Source of the DNA: Marinobacterium ramblicola
Lineage (GTDB): Bacteria; Pseudomonadota; Gammaproteobacteria; Pseudomonadales; Balneatricaceae
DNA length: 64,000 nt
Assembly (NCBI RefSeq): GCF_019084545.1
Contig: NZ_JAHREP010000013.1
Location: 1 to 64,000, forward strand
Direction of reading: 5' to 3'
The translations under genes and the position numbers were made by a program. Positions 8,070-16,836 of this stretch are shown here, piece by piece; within the stretch, counting starts at the first letter, position 1, and each line of letters begins with the position of its first letter. Under the pieces are notes generated by a model. That model was given only the letters and a program-made list of their open reading frames with translations, was not told where the DNA came from and searched no databases.

Positions 8070-8888
8070 TCACCCAGCAAGAAAGCCGGTTACGATGTTC
8101 AGGAACTTCTGCTTCTGTTCGGTCTGCACCCAGTGGCCGCACTTGCCGAACACGTACAGATCGCTGTTGGGGATGTTCTCCGACAGGATGCGGCCGCACT
8201 GCACCGGCACCACGCCATCTTCCCGTCCGTGCAGCACCAGCGTCTGCGCGCGAATGTTCTGCACCGCTTTCTCCGGGAACGCCTTGACCAGCGTCTCGCC
8301 CTCTTCCGCCGGTTTCGGGATCAGCTTGCGCAGTGCATCCTGAGCACCGGCGCGGGCACTGGCCTCGTAGCGCGACTGCACCAACTCGTCGGTGATCAGG
8401 CTCTTGTCGTAGGGGAACAGCTCCATCAGCGCACGCATATTCTCGACCGAGGGCTCATAGCGCCAGGCACCGGCCAGACCTGCGGTCTGCACAAAGGTGC
8501 CGGCCGGGGTACCGAGCAGCACCAGCTTATCGAGACGCTCGGGGTTGAACAGCGCCAGGCCGATACCGACCGCACCGCCGAAGGAGTTACCGACCAGCGA
8601 TGCGCGATCGAGTCCCAACGCATCCATGAACTCGACCAGATGGTTGACCCAGAACTTGATGTCGTAGGTGGTGCCCTCCTTGAACTCGGTAAACCCGAAC
8701 CCGGCGATATCCGGCACGATGACATGAAAGCGTTCGGCCAGTTGATCCATCACCCCGCTCCAGTTGGTCCAGCCGGATACGCCAGGACCCGAACCGTGCA
8801 GCAGCAACAGGGGGGCACCCTGGCCGCATTCGAAGTAAGCGGTGTTATGACCGGCTGCCTGTACGTACTTACGATCTGCTTCGTGCAT
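8070..8888 (-). CDS. Meta-cleavage product C-C hydrolase (alpha/beta hydrolase, BphD/CarC/MhpC type)
   Basis: 272 residues with the complete alpha/beta hydrolase triad: S102 in GNSFGG, D224 in GREDGVVP and H252 in GKCGHWVQ. HGSGPGVSGW near residues 31-40 is the oxyanion region typical of BphD, XylF, CarC and MhpC. It would hydrolyse the ring-opened 2-hydroxy-6-oxo-dienoate, releasing 2-hydroxypentadienoate (for the operon's hydratase) and a carboxylic acid from the ring substituent. It is the first gene of the operon, about 29 bases downstream of a predicted start site, with GGGG eight bases before the ATG. Confidence 0.92.
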   Translation of the reverse strand: MHEADRKYVQAAGHNTAYFECGQGAPLLLLHGSGPGVSGWTNWSGVMDQLAERFHVIVPDIAGFGFTEFKEGTTYDIKFWVNHLVEFMDALGLDRASLVGNSFGGAVGIGLALFNPERLDKLVLLGTPAGTFVQTAGLAGAWRYEPSVENMRALMELFPYDKSLITDELVQSRYEASARAGAQDALRKLIPKPAEEGETLVKAFPEKAVQNIRAQTLVLHGREDGVVPVQCGRILSENIPNSDLYVFGKCGHWVQTEQKQKFLNIVTGFLAG

Positions 8889-9313
8889 TGCAAAACCCCA
8901 TTAACATACACAACTGTATTGCGAATATAATCACACAATTGATATACGTCAACAGAGAATGTCAAAAAACAACCAGCGCCAAAAAACATCGCAAGGGACA
9001 ATACACAGACAGAAATATTATTTTTTAATATTAATATTCAATAACTTAACAAATATAACGACATGATAAATCGACATGGCATGATGGAGGTAGAAGAAAT
9101 TTTTTCGCTGCTTTATGCTTGCACCTCAGTTGGCAGAACTGAACCCACACAACTAGATACATATATGTAGCTTTAAGAAATAGATAGACGACAGGACTCC
9201 GACTCGCCGGAAATCCCCCAATTGAGGTTGAGTGAATACTGCAATTCGTTAGCAGGCTTGGCAGAATCGTCTGAGCACGACTCACCTAAGCAACCGAACA
9301 GGGATCAACGCCT
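8889..9313. other. AT-rich divergent intergenic region
   Basis: 425 bases without a convincing gene between two divergent transcripts. It contains the operon promoter described separately, an AT-rich block at about 9015-9060, and a perfect 12-bp palindrome TACATATATGTA at 9158-9169 that might bind a regulator. A 79-codon frame on the minus strand here has no ribosome site or recognisable protein character. Confidence 0.6.
8901..8952 (-). promoter_or_regulatory. Predicted sigma-70 promoter of the meta-cleavage operon with direct repeats
   Basis: On the minus strand TTGACG (8952-8947) and TATATT (8929-8924) are separated by exactly 17 bases, a near-consensus sigma-70 promoter pointing into the hydrolase gene. 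Two related sequences, ACACAACTGTAT (8909-8920) and ACACAATTGATA (8933-8944, plus-strand reading), overlap the -10 and the spacer and are 24 bases apart. They could be an operator for a repressor not identified here. Confidence 0.65.
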
Positions 9314-10078
9314 ATGTCTGAGCAACTCGGAATCCTGGGTACGGGCCATCTGGCCACCTACGTTGTCACCGGCCTGCGCAACGCCGGCGATAACCGGCCG
9401 ATACTGCTGGCGCCGCGCAACCGGGAGCGCGCACTACATTTGCAACAGGAACAGGCATGCGAGATTGCCAAGGACAACCAGCAGGTAGTCGATCAGTGTC
9501 CTCTCCTGCTGCTGGCGGTAAGGCCCGCCCAGGTCGACGCGCTGCTGCAGGAGCTCAGCTTCAAGCCCGGTCAGCTGATCATCTCCTGTGTCGCCGGCGT
9601 ACCTCTGCAGAAGCTGCAAGATGCTGTCGCGCCGGCACAGGTGGTACGCACCATGCCGCTGGCCTGCGCCGAGGTCGGTTCGGGTGCCGTGCCCCTCTAT
9701 CCGGATCACCCGAAAGCGCATAAGCTGCTGGAGCGACTGGGCAAACTCCTCCCATTCGACAGCGAGGAGCAGTTCGAACTCGCGGCAACCGCCGCCTGCA
9801 TGAACGGTTGGGTCTACGCGTTTCTCGATGAAGTGAGCGGATGGTTCGCCAAGCAGGGGCTGACCGACGCCCAGGCTCGTGAACTGGTCACCCATTCGGT
9901 GCTCGGCGCTGCCGATCTGGCGGCCGCCAAGCCGGCGCTATCGCTGAGAGCAATCTGCGACTCCATCGCCACCGACGGCACCTTTACCCGACTGGGGCTG
10001 AATACTTTGGAGAAACAGAAGGCATTTCAGCCCTGGCAGGAGGCTTGTCAGCAGGTCAAGGATGCGCTGGAGAAGTAG
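9314..10078 (+). CDS. Pyrroline-5-carboxylate reductase-like NAD(P)-binding protein
   Basis: 254 residues. An N-terminal Rossmann motif LGILGTGHLA and the block ISCVAGVPLQKLQDA / VVRTMPLACAEVGSG match the ProC fold, followed by an all-helical dimerisation domain. True ProC makes proline from P5C; this protein diverges in the usual TMPNTPA block (TMPLACA here) and is not next to proline genes, so it may act on another imine or be a paralogue. It is transcribed away from the ring-cleavage operon and converges on a LysR gene. The fold is fairly sure; the substrate is not. Confidence 0.7.
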   Translation: MSEQLGILGTGHLATYVVTGLRNAGDNRPILLAPRNRERALHLQQEQACEIAKDNQQVVDQCPLLLLAVRPAQVDALLQELSFKPGQLIISCVAGVPLQKLQDAVAPAQVVRTMPLACAEVGSGAVPLYPDHPKAHKLLERLGKLLPFDSEEQFELAATAACMNGWVYAFLDEVSGWFAKQGLTDAQARELVTHSVLGAADLAAAKPALSLRAICDSIATDGTFTRLGLNTLEKQKAFQPWQEACQQVKDALEK

Positions 10079-10127
10079 CTAACCGCGAAGCGCCACGCTT
10101 CGGTGTATAAACTAACGCCTGATGGGC

Positions 10128-11012
10128 TCACTGCTTAAAGGTTTCCAGCAGCACACTTTGCAGCGCCTCAGCCGCAACAGACAGCCCATGTCGCGTCCGG
10201 GTCAGTATCCCGACCTGGCGCGAGATGGTGGGCTCCACCAGTCGCGAGCAGTGAGCCCCCAGCTCCTCCATCTGCTGCCGGCAGAGGGCGGGAACCGCAC
10301 CGACCCCGAGACCGGTGGCGACCATGCGGCCTACCGTAGCCAGTTGGTGCGCATCGAAGGCGACACGAAGCGACATCCCCCGTTGCGCCAGTTGTGTCTC
10401 GATCAGTTGACGCACCGTCGACGGACGCTGGAGTGTAATGAAATCGTAGCTGAGCAGTTGCGTCCAGCTGATCTCGGGCGCTCCAGCATCGGGATGGTCG
10501 GCAGGCAGTACCGCGATAAATTCATCGTTGAACAGCGGCTGAAACTGCAGATCCTCATTCGCGCCGGGATCAAAGCTGATACCGATCTCGATCCGCCCTT
10601 CACGCACCATATCCACCACCCGCTCCGCGATCACGTCGTGTACCTCAACACGAATATTGGGGTACTGGGCGCGGTAGGCGAGCAGCGCGCTGGGCAGCAG
10701 GCTGCCCGCGAATGACGGCATCGCCGCCAACGCCACCTTGCCGCGTTGCAGTGAAAAACGCAGCTGCAGCTCCTCCTCCGCGTTGTCCCAATCCGCCAGC
10801 AAACGCTGTCCGATCTCGTACAGGGCTTGCCCCTCCGGGGTCAGCGCCACGGTGCGCGTGGTCCGGGTCAGCAAGGGGCCACCGAGTGACTCCTCCAGCT
10901 TCTTGATTGCCAGGCTCAGCGCCGGTTGCGACAGAAACACCTGCTGTCCCGCTTCGGCGAAACTCTTGGTACGGGCCACCGCCAGAAAGGCGCGAAGCTG
11001 CTTGACCGTCAT
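10128..11012 (-). CDS. LysR-family transcriptional regulator (divergent from CoA-transferase)
   Basis: 294 residues. The winged helix-turn-helix spans roughly residues 2-60 (KQLRAFLAVARTKSFAEAG ... SQPALSLAIKKLEE), followed by the periplasmic-binding-protein-like effector domain. I chose the ATG at 11012 with TTTGGA about eight bases before it over a codon nine residues upstream. Divergent orientation to the CoA-transferase genes with a shared 127-base gap suggests it controls them, as PcaQ- or CatR-like regulators often do. Confidence 0.88.
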   Translation of the reverse strand: MTVKQLRAFLAVARTKSFAEAGQQVFLSQPALSLAIKKLEESLGGPLLTRTTRTVALTPEGQALYEIGQRLLADWDNAEEELQLRFSLQRGKVALAAMPSFAGSLLPSALLAYRAQYPNIRVEVHDVIAERVVDMVREGRIEIGISFDPGANEDLQFQPLFNDEFIAVLPADHPDAGAPEISWTQLLSYDFITLQRPSTVRQLIETQLAQRGMSLRVAFDAHQLATVGRMVATGLGVGAVPALCRQQMEELGAHCSRLVEPTISRQVGILTRTRHGLSVAAEALQSVLLETFKQ

Positions 11013-11139
11013 ATTTATTTTCCAAATCAATACGAACAAAAAACAAATTTAATAAATATAAAGAGATACGGCAAACTCATCCGCCAGTCACAAAGAGTTT
11101 CACCTCGCTGATAACGCTAACTAAAAGCAGGAGTGTTGT
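11013..11139. promoter_or_regulatory. Divergent LysR / CoA-transferase control region
   Basis: Contains a short inverted repeat AAACTC (11073-11078) and GAGTTT (11095-11100), 16 bases apart, which could be part of the LysR binding site. AGGAG precedes the CoA-transferase ATG. No -35/-10 pair stands out clearly. Confidence 0.35.
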
Positions 11140-11841
11140 ATGGCCGGATTCGACAAGGTCGTAGGCAGTTACGAAGAAGCTATGGCAGGACTGGACAACG
11201 GCATGACCGTTATCGCCGGAGGATTCGGCTTGTGCGGCATCCCGGAGAACCTGATCGCCCAGATCAAACGGATGCGGGTCCGCGACCTGACCATCGTCTC
11301 CAACAACTGTGGCATCGACGGCTTCGGCCTCGGCATTCTGCTTGAGGACAAGCAGATCCGCAAAATGATCTCCTCCTATGTCGGTGAGAACGCTCTGTTC
11401 GAGAGGCAACTGCTTGAGGGCGAGATTGAAGTCGAGCTGACCCCGCAGGGCACCCTGGCCGAGAAGATGCGCGCCGGCGGCGCCGGTATCCCCGCCTTTT
11501 ACACCGCCACCGGCTACGGCACCCCGGTTGCCGAAGGCAAAGAGGTGCGCGAGTTCAACGGTCGTCCGCACATCCTGGAACAGTCGATCCGTGGCGACTT
11601 CGCCATCGTGAAGGGCTGGAAAGCCGACCGCTACGGCAACGTGGTCTACCGCCACACCGCACAGAACTTCAACCCGATGGCCGCCACCGCTGGCAAGATC
11701 ACCGTGGTCGAGGTCGAGGAGATCGTCGAACCTGGCGAGCTGGATCCGACCCAGATCCACACCCCCGGCATCTATGTCGATCGCCTGATACAGGGCACGT
11801 TCGAGAAGCGTATCGAGCAGCGCACCGTTCGCAGCGCCTGA
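11140..11841 (+). CDS. scoA: 3-oxoacid CoA-transferase, subunit A
   Basis: 233 residues. The subunit A signature [13 protein letters not shown] lies near residues 28-40, and [20 protein letters not shown] and NFNPMAATA are conserved family blocks. With subunit B it moves CoA from succinyl-CoA (or acetyl-CoA) to a 3-oxoacid such as acetoacetate or 3-oxoadipate. AGGAG precedes the ATG. The gene pair is divergent from a LysR regulator. Sequence alone does not separate ScoA from PcaI/AtoD; no protocatechuate genes are nearby, so the ketone-body type is my first guess. Confidence 0.88.
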   Translation: MAGFDKVVGSYEEAMAGLDNGMTVIAGGFGLCGIPENLIAQIKRMRVRDLTIVSNNCGIDGFGLGILLEDKQIRKMISSYVGENALFERQLLEGEIEVELTPQGTLAEKMRAGGAGIPAFYTATGYGTPVAEGKEVREFNGRPHILEQSIRGDFAIVKGWKADRYGNVVYRHTAQNFNPMAATAGKITVVEVEEIVEPGELDPTQIHTPGIYVDRLIQGTFEKRIEQRTVRSA

Positions 11842-11896
11842 GCCCAACGACCTTTGAACCCTAACGCCGGACGGCGGAACGATGCTGGAGAGCACC

Positions 11897-12553
11897 ATGG
11901 CCCTTTCTCGTGAACAGATTGCAAAGCGCGTGGCGCGCGAACTGAAAGACGGTTACTACGTCAACCTGGGGATCGGTATCCCCACGCTGGTAGCGAACTA
12001 CGTCCCGGAGGGGATGGAGGTGATGCTGCAGTCGGAAAACGGTCTGCTCGGCATGGGCCCCTTCCCTACCGAAGCGGAACTGGATGCCGACATGATCAAC
12101 GCCGGTAAGCAGACGGTAACCACCCTGCCCGGCGCGTCGATCTTCTCCTCGGCGGAGTCCTTCGCCATGATCCGTGGCGGCCATGTGGACCTGACCGTAC
12201 TCGGCGCCTTCGAGGTCGACGTTCAGGGCAATATCGCCTCCTGGATGATCCCGGGAAAACTGGTCAAGGGGATGGGCGGCGCCATGGACCTGGTCGCGGG
12301 CGCCGACAACATCATCGTCACCATGACCCACGCCTCGAAGAGTGGCGAGTCCAAGCTGCTGGAAAAATGCACCCTGCCGCTGACCGGTGCCGGTTGCATC
12401 AAGAAGGTGCTGACCGACCTGGCCTGGCTGGAGATTGAGAACGGCGCCTTCGTGCTGAAAGAGCGCGCCCCCGGAGTCTCCGTTGAGGAGATCGTAGCCA
12501 AGACTGCCGGCCGTCTGGTGGTACCCGATCACGTCCCCGAGATGACCTTCTGA
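11897..12553 (+). CDS. scoB: 3-oxoacid CoA-transferase, subunit B
   Basis: 218 residues from the ATG at 11897, chosen because GGAG lies seven bases before it and the protein then begins MALSREQIAKRVA as in ScoB/PcaJ; an ATG at 11882 is also in frame. The catalytic glutamate that forms the CoA-thioester intermediate is E47 in SENGLLGMG. The C-terminus ends in VPDHVPEMTF, as usual for the family. It is the second gene of a two-gene operon ending at a strong terminator. Confidence 0.9.
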   Translation: MALSREQIAKRVARELKDGYYVNLGIGIPTLVANYVPEGMEVMLQSENGLLGMGPFPTEAELDADMINAGKQTVTTLPGASIFSSAESFAMIRGGHVDLTVLGAFEVDVQGNIASWMIPGKLVKGMGGAMDLVAGADNIIVTMTHASKSGESKLLEKCTLPLTGAGCIKKVLTDLAWLEIENGAFVLKERAPGVSVEEIVAKTAGRLVVPDHVPEMTF

Positions 12554-12600
12554 GCGTTTAATACCTAGCTTTGCACCTCCGTTGTTGTAGCCCTGCTCAA

Positions 12601-12637
12601 ACCCAATCCGTTCTCCTGCGGATTGGGTATTTTTTTA
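12601..12637 (+). terminator. Rho-independent terminator after scoAB
   Basis: Perfect 10-bp stem ACCCAATCCG (12601-12610) with CGGATTGGGT (12619-12628), an eight-base loop, then ATTTTTTTA. It lies 47 bases after the stop codon. Confidence 0.92.
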
Positions 12638-12809
12638 TCTGAACACGGCGCATCAAGAGGCCGCTACGACTGTGCATAGCGCCGCCCAATCTCCTGGGCC
12701 GCGGCCTGCAGCGCTCGGCTCCGGCGTTAGCGGATACCCCGATGTGCCTCACTTCAGGCCTGTTCGTTGGAGTACTTTCCTAACCCAAGCCGGTTGAACT
12801 CCCTACCAA

Positions 12810-13205
12810 CTATTTTGATTCAAGCATATAGGGCGCCAGCCGTTTTCTATCATCCTGACTGACAGGAATCGGCCGTCGCGTTTCCATATCCAGCGCAGCG
12901 ATAGTGGTGCTGGCTTTCACGCAGCACCGCTCGTTCTGCCAGATCTCCTGAGCAAAGCAGATCGAGCTATTGCCGATCCGCTCCACCGCGGTCTTGACCG
13001 TCACCTGAGCACCCCACAGCAGCTCCTGGTGATAATTCACATTCAGGTTCACCACCATCCACGGCTGGGTGATACCCAGGTGCTCCCGGCACAGGGAGCC
13101 GCGCCCTTCGCTCAACCAAACGGGTACGACAGTGTTGCTGATATGCCCTCGCATATCCGTTTCACTGAAGCGAGGTTTGATAAGGGTCTCGAAATAATCG
13201 GACAT
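12810..13205 (-). CDS. Acyl-CoA thioesterase, 4-hydroxybenzoyl-CoA thioesterase (hot-dog) family
   Basis: 131 residues. The hot-dog signature RFSETDMRGHISNTVVPVW near residues 12-30 contains the acidic active-site residue and the GHxxN turn. VNLNVNYHQELLWG forms the central strand region. The family hydrolyses aromatic or short acyl-CoA esters to free acid and CoA. It is a single gene, convergent with the CoA-transferase operon and divergent from a LysR gene. Substrate unknown. Confidence 0.8.
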   Translation of the reverse strand: MSDYFETLIKPRFSETDMRGHISNTVVPVWLSEGRGSLCREHLGITQPWMVVNLNVNYHQELLWGAQVTVKTAVERIGNSSICFAQEIWQNERCCVKASTTIAALDMETRRPIPVSQDDRKRLAPYMLESK

Positions 13206-13474
13206 TTGACGATCCTTTTACGAAAGTGGTCTGAGCACGTCCCCCATATTCGGTGGCCGGGTTCTCTCATGTGGAATCGGCAGATTGGCCTTACCATCTG
13301 TACCATACTGGTGTACTGTATTTCAGCTATTATTATCAGAAATAAGGACAGCTGGCGCTATAATCGGCCTCTGACGTGGCATCCGGCTCACCCATCCAAG
13401 CCCCACCGAGCCAGAGAGCTAAGCGGACAACTGAATCGGCTAATAACACCAAGACACAGCTGTAAGGTATCTAT

Positions 13475-14371
13475 ATGAAGTATCCCCTTCCTCCGCTCAA
13501 TCCGCTCAGGACCTTTGAGGCTGCAGCGCGGCTGTGCAGTCTGACAGCTGCAGCCGAGGAGCTGAACGTGTCCCAGGTTGCGGTCAGCCGTCAGGTCAAG
13601 GTGTTGGAGGAGTATCTGGGCGTCACCCTTTTCCGTCGACTGCATCGTGGGATCGAGCTGACTCGCGAGGGCAAGGAGCTCTATCAGGGCGTTACCCACG
13701 CATTTCAGGATATCAGCTATGCCGCACGCCAGGTGTCACGCAGAGGACGACGCGACATTCTATCGATCCAGTCCTACACAACCTTCTCCCAGCGCTGGCT
13801 AATCCCTCGCCTGGCGCAATTCAACGACGAGAATGAAAGGATAGAGGTTCGTCTTACCTCCTCCTTGCAACCGGCAGACTTCGAGACGCAAAACATCGAT
13901 GCCGCGATCCGTTCGGGACGTGGTGACTGGCCCGAATTGCATTCGGAGAAACTGGTCGATATCGAATTGATCCCGATCTGTTCCCCCGCCCTGATGGAAT
14001 CCGCCAATCTCAAAACACCCCGGGACCTGTCACGTGTTCGGCTGCTGCACTCCACCGCACGCCCGCATGACTGGGAGACCTGGATGAAGGAGGCCGGCCT
14101 TGATCTGAACCCCACCGCCGGTATTCGCTTCGATACCTCTGCACTCTCCTACGAGGCCGCGTCCATGGGCATCGGCGTCGCCATGGCCGTCAAGGTCTTT
14201 GTCGACTCTCAAATTCAGAACGGCAGTTTCATTGCGCCTTTTCCCACCCCCTGCAAGACCGGCGAGGGTTACTACCTTACCTGGCCCCGAAACGTGACCC
14301 CCTCCGATACCCTGCTGAAGTTCCTCGCCTGGATGAAAAAGCTGCTGGAGCAAAACAATAACGCAGCCTGA
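13475..14371 (+). CDS. LysR-family regulator, GcvA-like
   Basis: 298 residues. N-terminal helix-turn-helix [37 protein letters not shown] is the GcvA-type opening; a ligand-binding domain follows (RWLIPRLAQFNDE ... GIGVAMAVKVFVDSQI). It lies directly upstream of, and co-directional with, the tctC-caiB-mmgE genes, which it may regulate. The upstream gap holds GTACCATACTGGTGTAC (about 13298-13314), a partial palindrome that could be an operator. Confidence 0.88.
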   Translation: MKYPLPPLNPLRTFEAAARLCSLTAAAEELNVSQVAVSRQVKVLEEYLGVTLFRRLHRGIELTREGKELYQGVTHAFQDISYAARQVSRRGRRDILSIQSYTTFSQRWLIPRLAQFNDENERIEVRLTSSLQPADFETQNIDAAIRSGRGDWPELHSEKLVDIELIPICSPALMESANLKTPRDLSRVRLLHSTARPHDWETWMKEAGLDLNPTAGIRFDTSALSYEAASMGIGVAMAVKVFVDSQIQNGSFIAPFPTPCKTGEGYYLTWPRNVTPSDTLLKFLAWMKKLLEQNNNAA

Positions 14372-14512
14372 CAGCGTTTTGCCCAAACACATCGTGCCTC
14401 AAACCCTTACAAATACTCAGTACCACCCGCCCTCGCTTTTTGGGACGCTTAATTCAGGGGATTCGCCCCATATCGAAACACCAAACTGATTAGTTAGGGA
14501 GGCCGTCTAACG

Positions 14513-15511
14513 ATGGTACGCACAATAAAAAAAAGCGCCCGCACCTACTTGAGCGCCGCTGCATTCGCTTTGACATCAATGGTTGCCACCATGCAAACCG
14601 CTGTCGCTGAAAGCGATTGGCCTACGGGTCCCGTGACGATGATCATGCACACCAAAGCCGGCGGTTCATCTGACGTGTTTATCCGCACCCTGGCAAAATC
14701 TCTTGAGCCCCAGATCGGCCAGAAGGTGGTCGTCATTAACGCTCCGGGTGGTGGTGGCGCAAGCCAGATGAGCAAGATTCGCCCCGCCAAGCCGGACGGT
14801 CTGACTCTGGGTATCAACACCCTGACCCACTTCACCGGCATGCTGACCAACCTCAAGGGTACCTTCAGCCAGGACGACTTCTCCTGGATCGCGTCCACCC
14901 AGGAAGACGCCATCCTGCTGTTCGTACGCACTGATTCCGATATCAACAATCTGGACGATCTCGTTGCCAAAGCGAAAGCTACCGGTGGCCAGATCAATAT
15001 CGGCGGCTTCGGACCTATCGGCTCGATGCAGAACATCGGCATCTCCATGCTTGAGGAAGCGGCGGGTGTGAAGTTCAACTGGGTCGGTTTTAACGCCACG
15101 CCGGACATTACCGCTGCACTGCTTGGCGGACACGTCGATGTAGGCGTTTCCAACCTGGGCGCCGTCACCTCCTTCTTCGAAGCCGGCCGCCTGAAGGGGC
15201 TCGGTGTCCTCGGCGAGGAGCGTCTGTCCGGTCTGCCGGATCTGCCGACCTTCACCGAACAGGGCTACGATGTCGACAACAGCTGGATTCAGGTTCGTGG
15301 CATATTCGGCCCCGCCGGCATCCCGATGGAAACTCAGCAGAAGATCGCCGATGCCTTCCACAAGGCGATGCGGACCGATGACTACCAGCAGTACGCTCGT
15401 AACGCCGGTGTCATGGACTCATGGATGGGCCCGGAACAGTACTCCAAGTTCGTCGACAGCGTGACCAAGGTAGCTGAAAAGCAGTTGAAGGCCGCCGGCG
15501 TCATCGAGTAA
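14513..15511 (+). CDS. tctC: Tripartite tricarboxylate transporter substrate-binding protein (TctC family)
   Basis: 332 residues. A Sec signal peptide (basic MVRTIKKSARTYLS, hydrophobic core, cleavage after AVA near residue 32) precedes a Bug/TctC fold with the typical GGSSDVFIRTLAKSLEPQIGQ and VINAPGGGGASQM blocks. It binds a carboxylate in the periplasm and delivers it to TctAB. The ATG follows GGGAGG. The membrane genes tctBA lie about 5 kb away on the other strand, with enzymes in between that plausibly use the imported acid. Confidence 0.9.
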   Translation: MVRTIKKSARTYLSAAAFALTSMVATMQTAVAESDWPTGPVTMIMHTKAGGSSDVFIRTLAKSLEPQIGQKVVVINAPGGGGASQMSKIRPAKPDGLTLGINTLTHFTGMLTNLKGTFSQDDFSWIASTQEDAILLFVRTDSDINNLDDLVAKAKATGGQINIGGFGPIGSMQNIGISMLEEAAGVKFNWVGFNATPDITAALLGGHVDVGVSNLGAVTSFFEAGRLKGLGVLGEERLSGLPDLPTFTEQGYDVDNSWIQVRGIFGPAGIPMETQQKIADAFHKAMRTDDYQQYARNAGVMDSWMGPEQYSKFVDSVTKVAEKQLKAAGVIE

Positions 15512-15524
15512 GCGACACCACGAC

Positions 15525-15556
15525 AGGCTCTCGGGGGACAACCGCCCCCGGAGCCT
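15525..15556 (+). promoter_or_regulatory. Strong intercistronic hairpin between tctC and CoA-transferase genes
   Basis: AGGCTC-T-CGGGGG (15525-15537) pairs with CCCCCG-GAGCCT (15545-15556) around a seven-base loop: 12 base pairs with one bulged T. There is no T-run, so it is probably not a full terminator. Such hairpins after binding-protein genes commonly protect the upstream mRNA or reduce read-through, giving excess binding protein; that role is inferred here. Confidence 0.6.
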
Positions 15557-15604
15557 CGTTGATGCAGTATCGAACTTTCATCACCGCATACCAGGTGAGA
15601 CATC

Positions 15605-16798
15605 ATGTCCAAAGCATTCGACAAGATCCGTATCGTGGATACCACCCATGTTCTGGCAGGTCCGTTTGCGAGTTACCAACTTGCCGTACTGGGCGCCGAG
15701 GTTATCAAGGTCGAATCCCCCTCCGACCCGGACCAGGCGCGCTACCAAGGCTCCGATCGCGCCATGAACGACCAGGGCATGGGCACTGCCTTCATGTCCC
15801 AGGCCGCGAACAAGAAAACACTGGCGCTGGACCTGAAAACCGAAGCCGGCCGAGAAGCGATGAAGCGCCTGATCCAGACCGCGGATGTGTTCGTGGAGAA
15901 CTATCGACCGGGCGCCTTCGAAGCGCTGGGGCTGGGCTACGACGAGATGTCGAAGCTCAATCCGAGTCTGATCTACTGCTCCATCTCCGCCTTCGGCTCC
16001 ACCGGTCCACGCCGCGAACTCACCGGTTACGACAACGTCGTCCAGGCCTTTTCCGGCATGATGGCGATGACCGGCCACGGTGACGGCAAGCCACTGAAGA
16101 GCGGCGCGCCCGTGGTCGATTACGCGACCGGCACCACTGCGGCCTTTGCCATCTCTGCCGCACTTTTCCAGCGCGAGCGCGAAGGCGGCAAGGGACAGTT
16201 CATCGATGTATCGATGCTGGACGTCGCACTGATTCTGAGCAGCTCGCACCTCACCAGCTACATGTGGAACGGCAAACACCCGGAGCAAAAGGGCAACACC
16301 TTCCCCTTCGCCACCATCGGTTGCTACCACGCTTCCGACGCGCCGCTGATGATCGCCGCATCGAACCTGCAGCAGCAGAAGCGCCTATGGACCGCACTCG
16401 GTCGCGAGGAGATGATCAAGACCGACAACAACCAGCGCCTGGATGCCCACGCGGAAGAACAGGAGGTGCTGAATAAAATCATCGGTACCATGTCCGCAGA
16501 CTACTGGGAGCGCTTCCTGCAAAAGCGCCGCATTCCCGCCGCTCGCATCCGCCGCATGGAGGAAACCCTGGCCGATCCTCAGATCGACAGCCGAGATGTT
16601 GTGCAGACACTGAACTGCCCCGGCAATCCCGTCGACGGGCTCAAGGTTCCCGTTGCTGCCTTCCGCATGTCGGATAGTCACTCTGAACTTAATCTCCCGC
16701 CGCAACCGGTAGGCGCTCAAAGTGCAGATATACTGAAAGAGCTGGGATACTCGGCCGAGGAGATCGAAACGATGCGTACTCTGGGCGCCACCAACTAA
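15605..16798 (+). CDS. CaiB/BaiF family (class III) CoA-transferase
   Basis: 397 residues, standard for the family. Motifs include the N-terminal VDTTHVLAGPFASYQLAVLGAEVIK, ADVFVENYRPGAFEALGLGY near residue 97 and the GQFIDVSMLDV segment near residue 198. These enzymes transfer CoA between carboxylic acids (formyl-, succinyl-, carnitine-type donors) through an aspartyl-CoA intermediate. AGGTGAG precedes the ATG. It likely activates the acid imported by the adjacent TctC system; the acid itself cannot be identified. Confidence 0.88.
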   Translation: MSKAFDKIRIVDTTHVLAGPFASYQLAVLGAEVIKVESPSDPDQARYQGSDRAMNDQGMGTAFMSQAANKKTLALDLKTEAGREAMKRLIQTADVFVENYRPGAFEALGLGYDEMSKLNPSLIYCSISAFGSTGPRRELTGYDNVVQAFSGMMAMTGHGDGKPLKSGAPVVDYATGTTAAFAISAALFQREREGGKGQFIDVSMLDVALILSSSHLTSYMWNGKHPEQKGNTFPFATIGCYHASDAPLMIAASNLQQQKRLWTALGREEMIKTDNNQRLDAHAEEQEVLNKIIGTMSADYWERFLQKRRIPAARIRRMEETLADPQIDSRDVVQTLNCPGNPVDGLKVPVAAFRMSDSHSELNLPPQPVGAQSADILKELGYSAEEIETMRTLGATN

Positions 16799-16836
16799 AA
16801 CGGCGCCCACCCCACTTTCCTCGCCGAGAACACCTC

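Noticed and set aside
8049-8930. 293-codon plus-strand frame over the hydrolase gene
   Set aside because: The opposite strand encodes a complete catalytic-triad hydrolase with promoter and ribosome site; this frame is its shadow.
9046-9285. 79-codon minus-strand frame in the AT-rich gap
   Set aside because: No ribosome site, no family resemblance, and it lies across the probable promoter region.
10082-10104. GCGAAGCG-CCA-CGCTTCGG hairpin after the P5C-reductase-like gene as a terminator
   Set aside because: The stem is short and there is no T-run on either strand, so I do not call a terminator, although it sits between convergent genes.
12660-12730. Possible gene remnant on the minus strand (ALQAAAQEIGRRYAQ then stop)
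   Set aside because: It looks like the end of an IclR-type or similar protein but is preceded closely by a stop codon; about 20 residues are too few to support a pseudogene.
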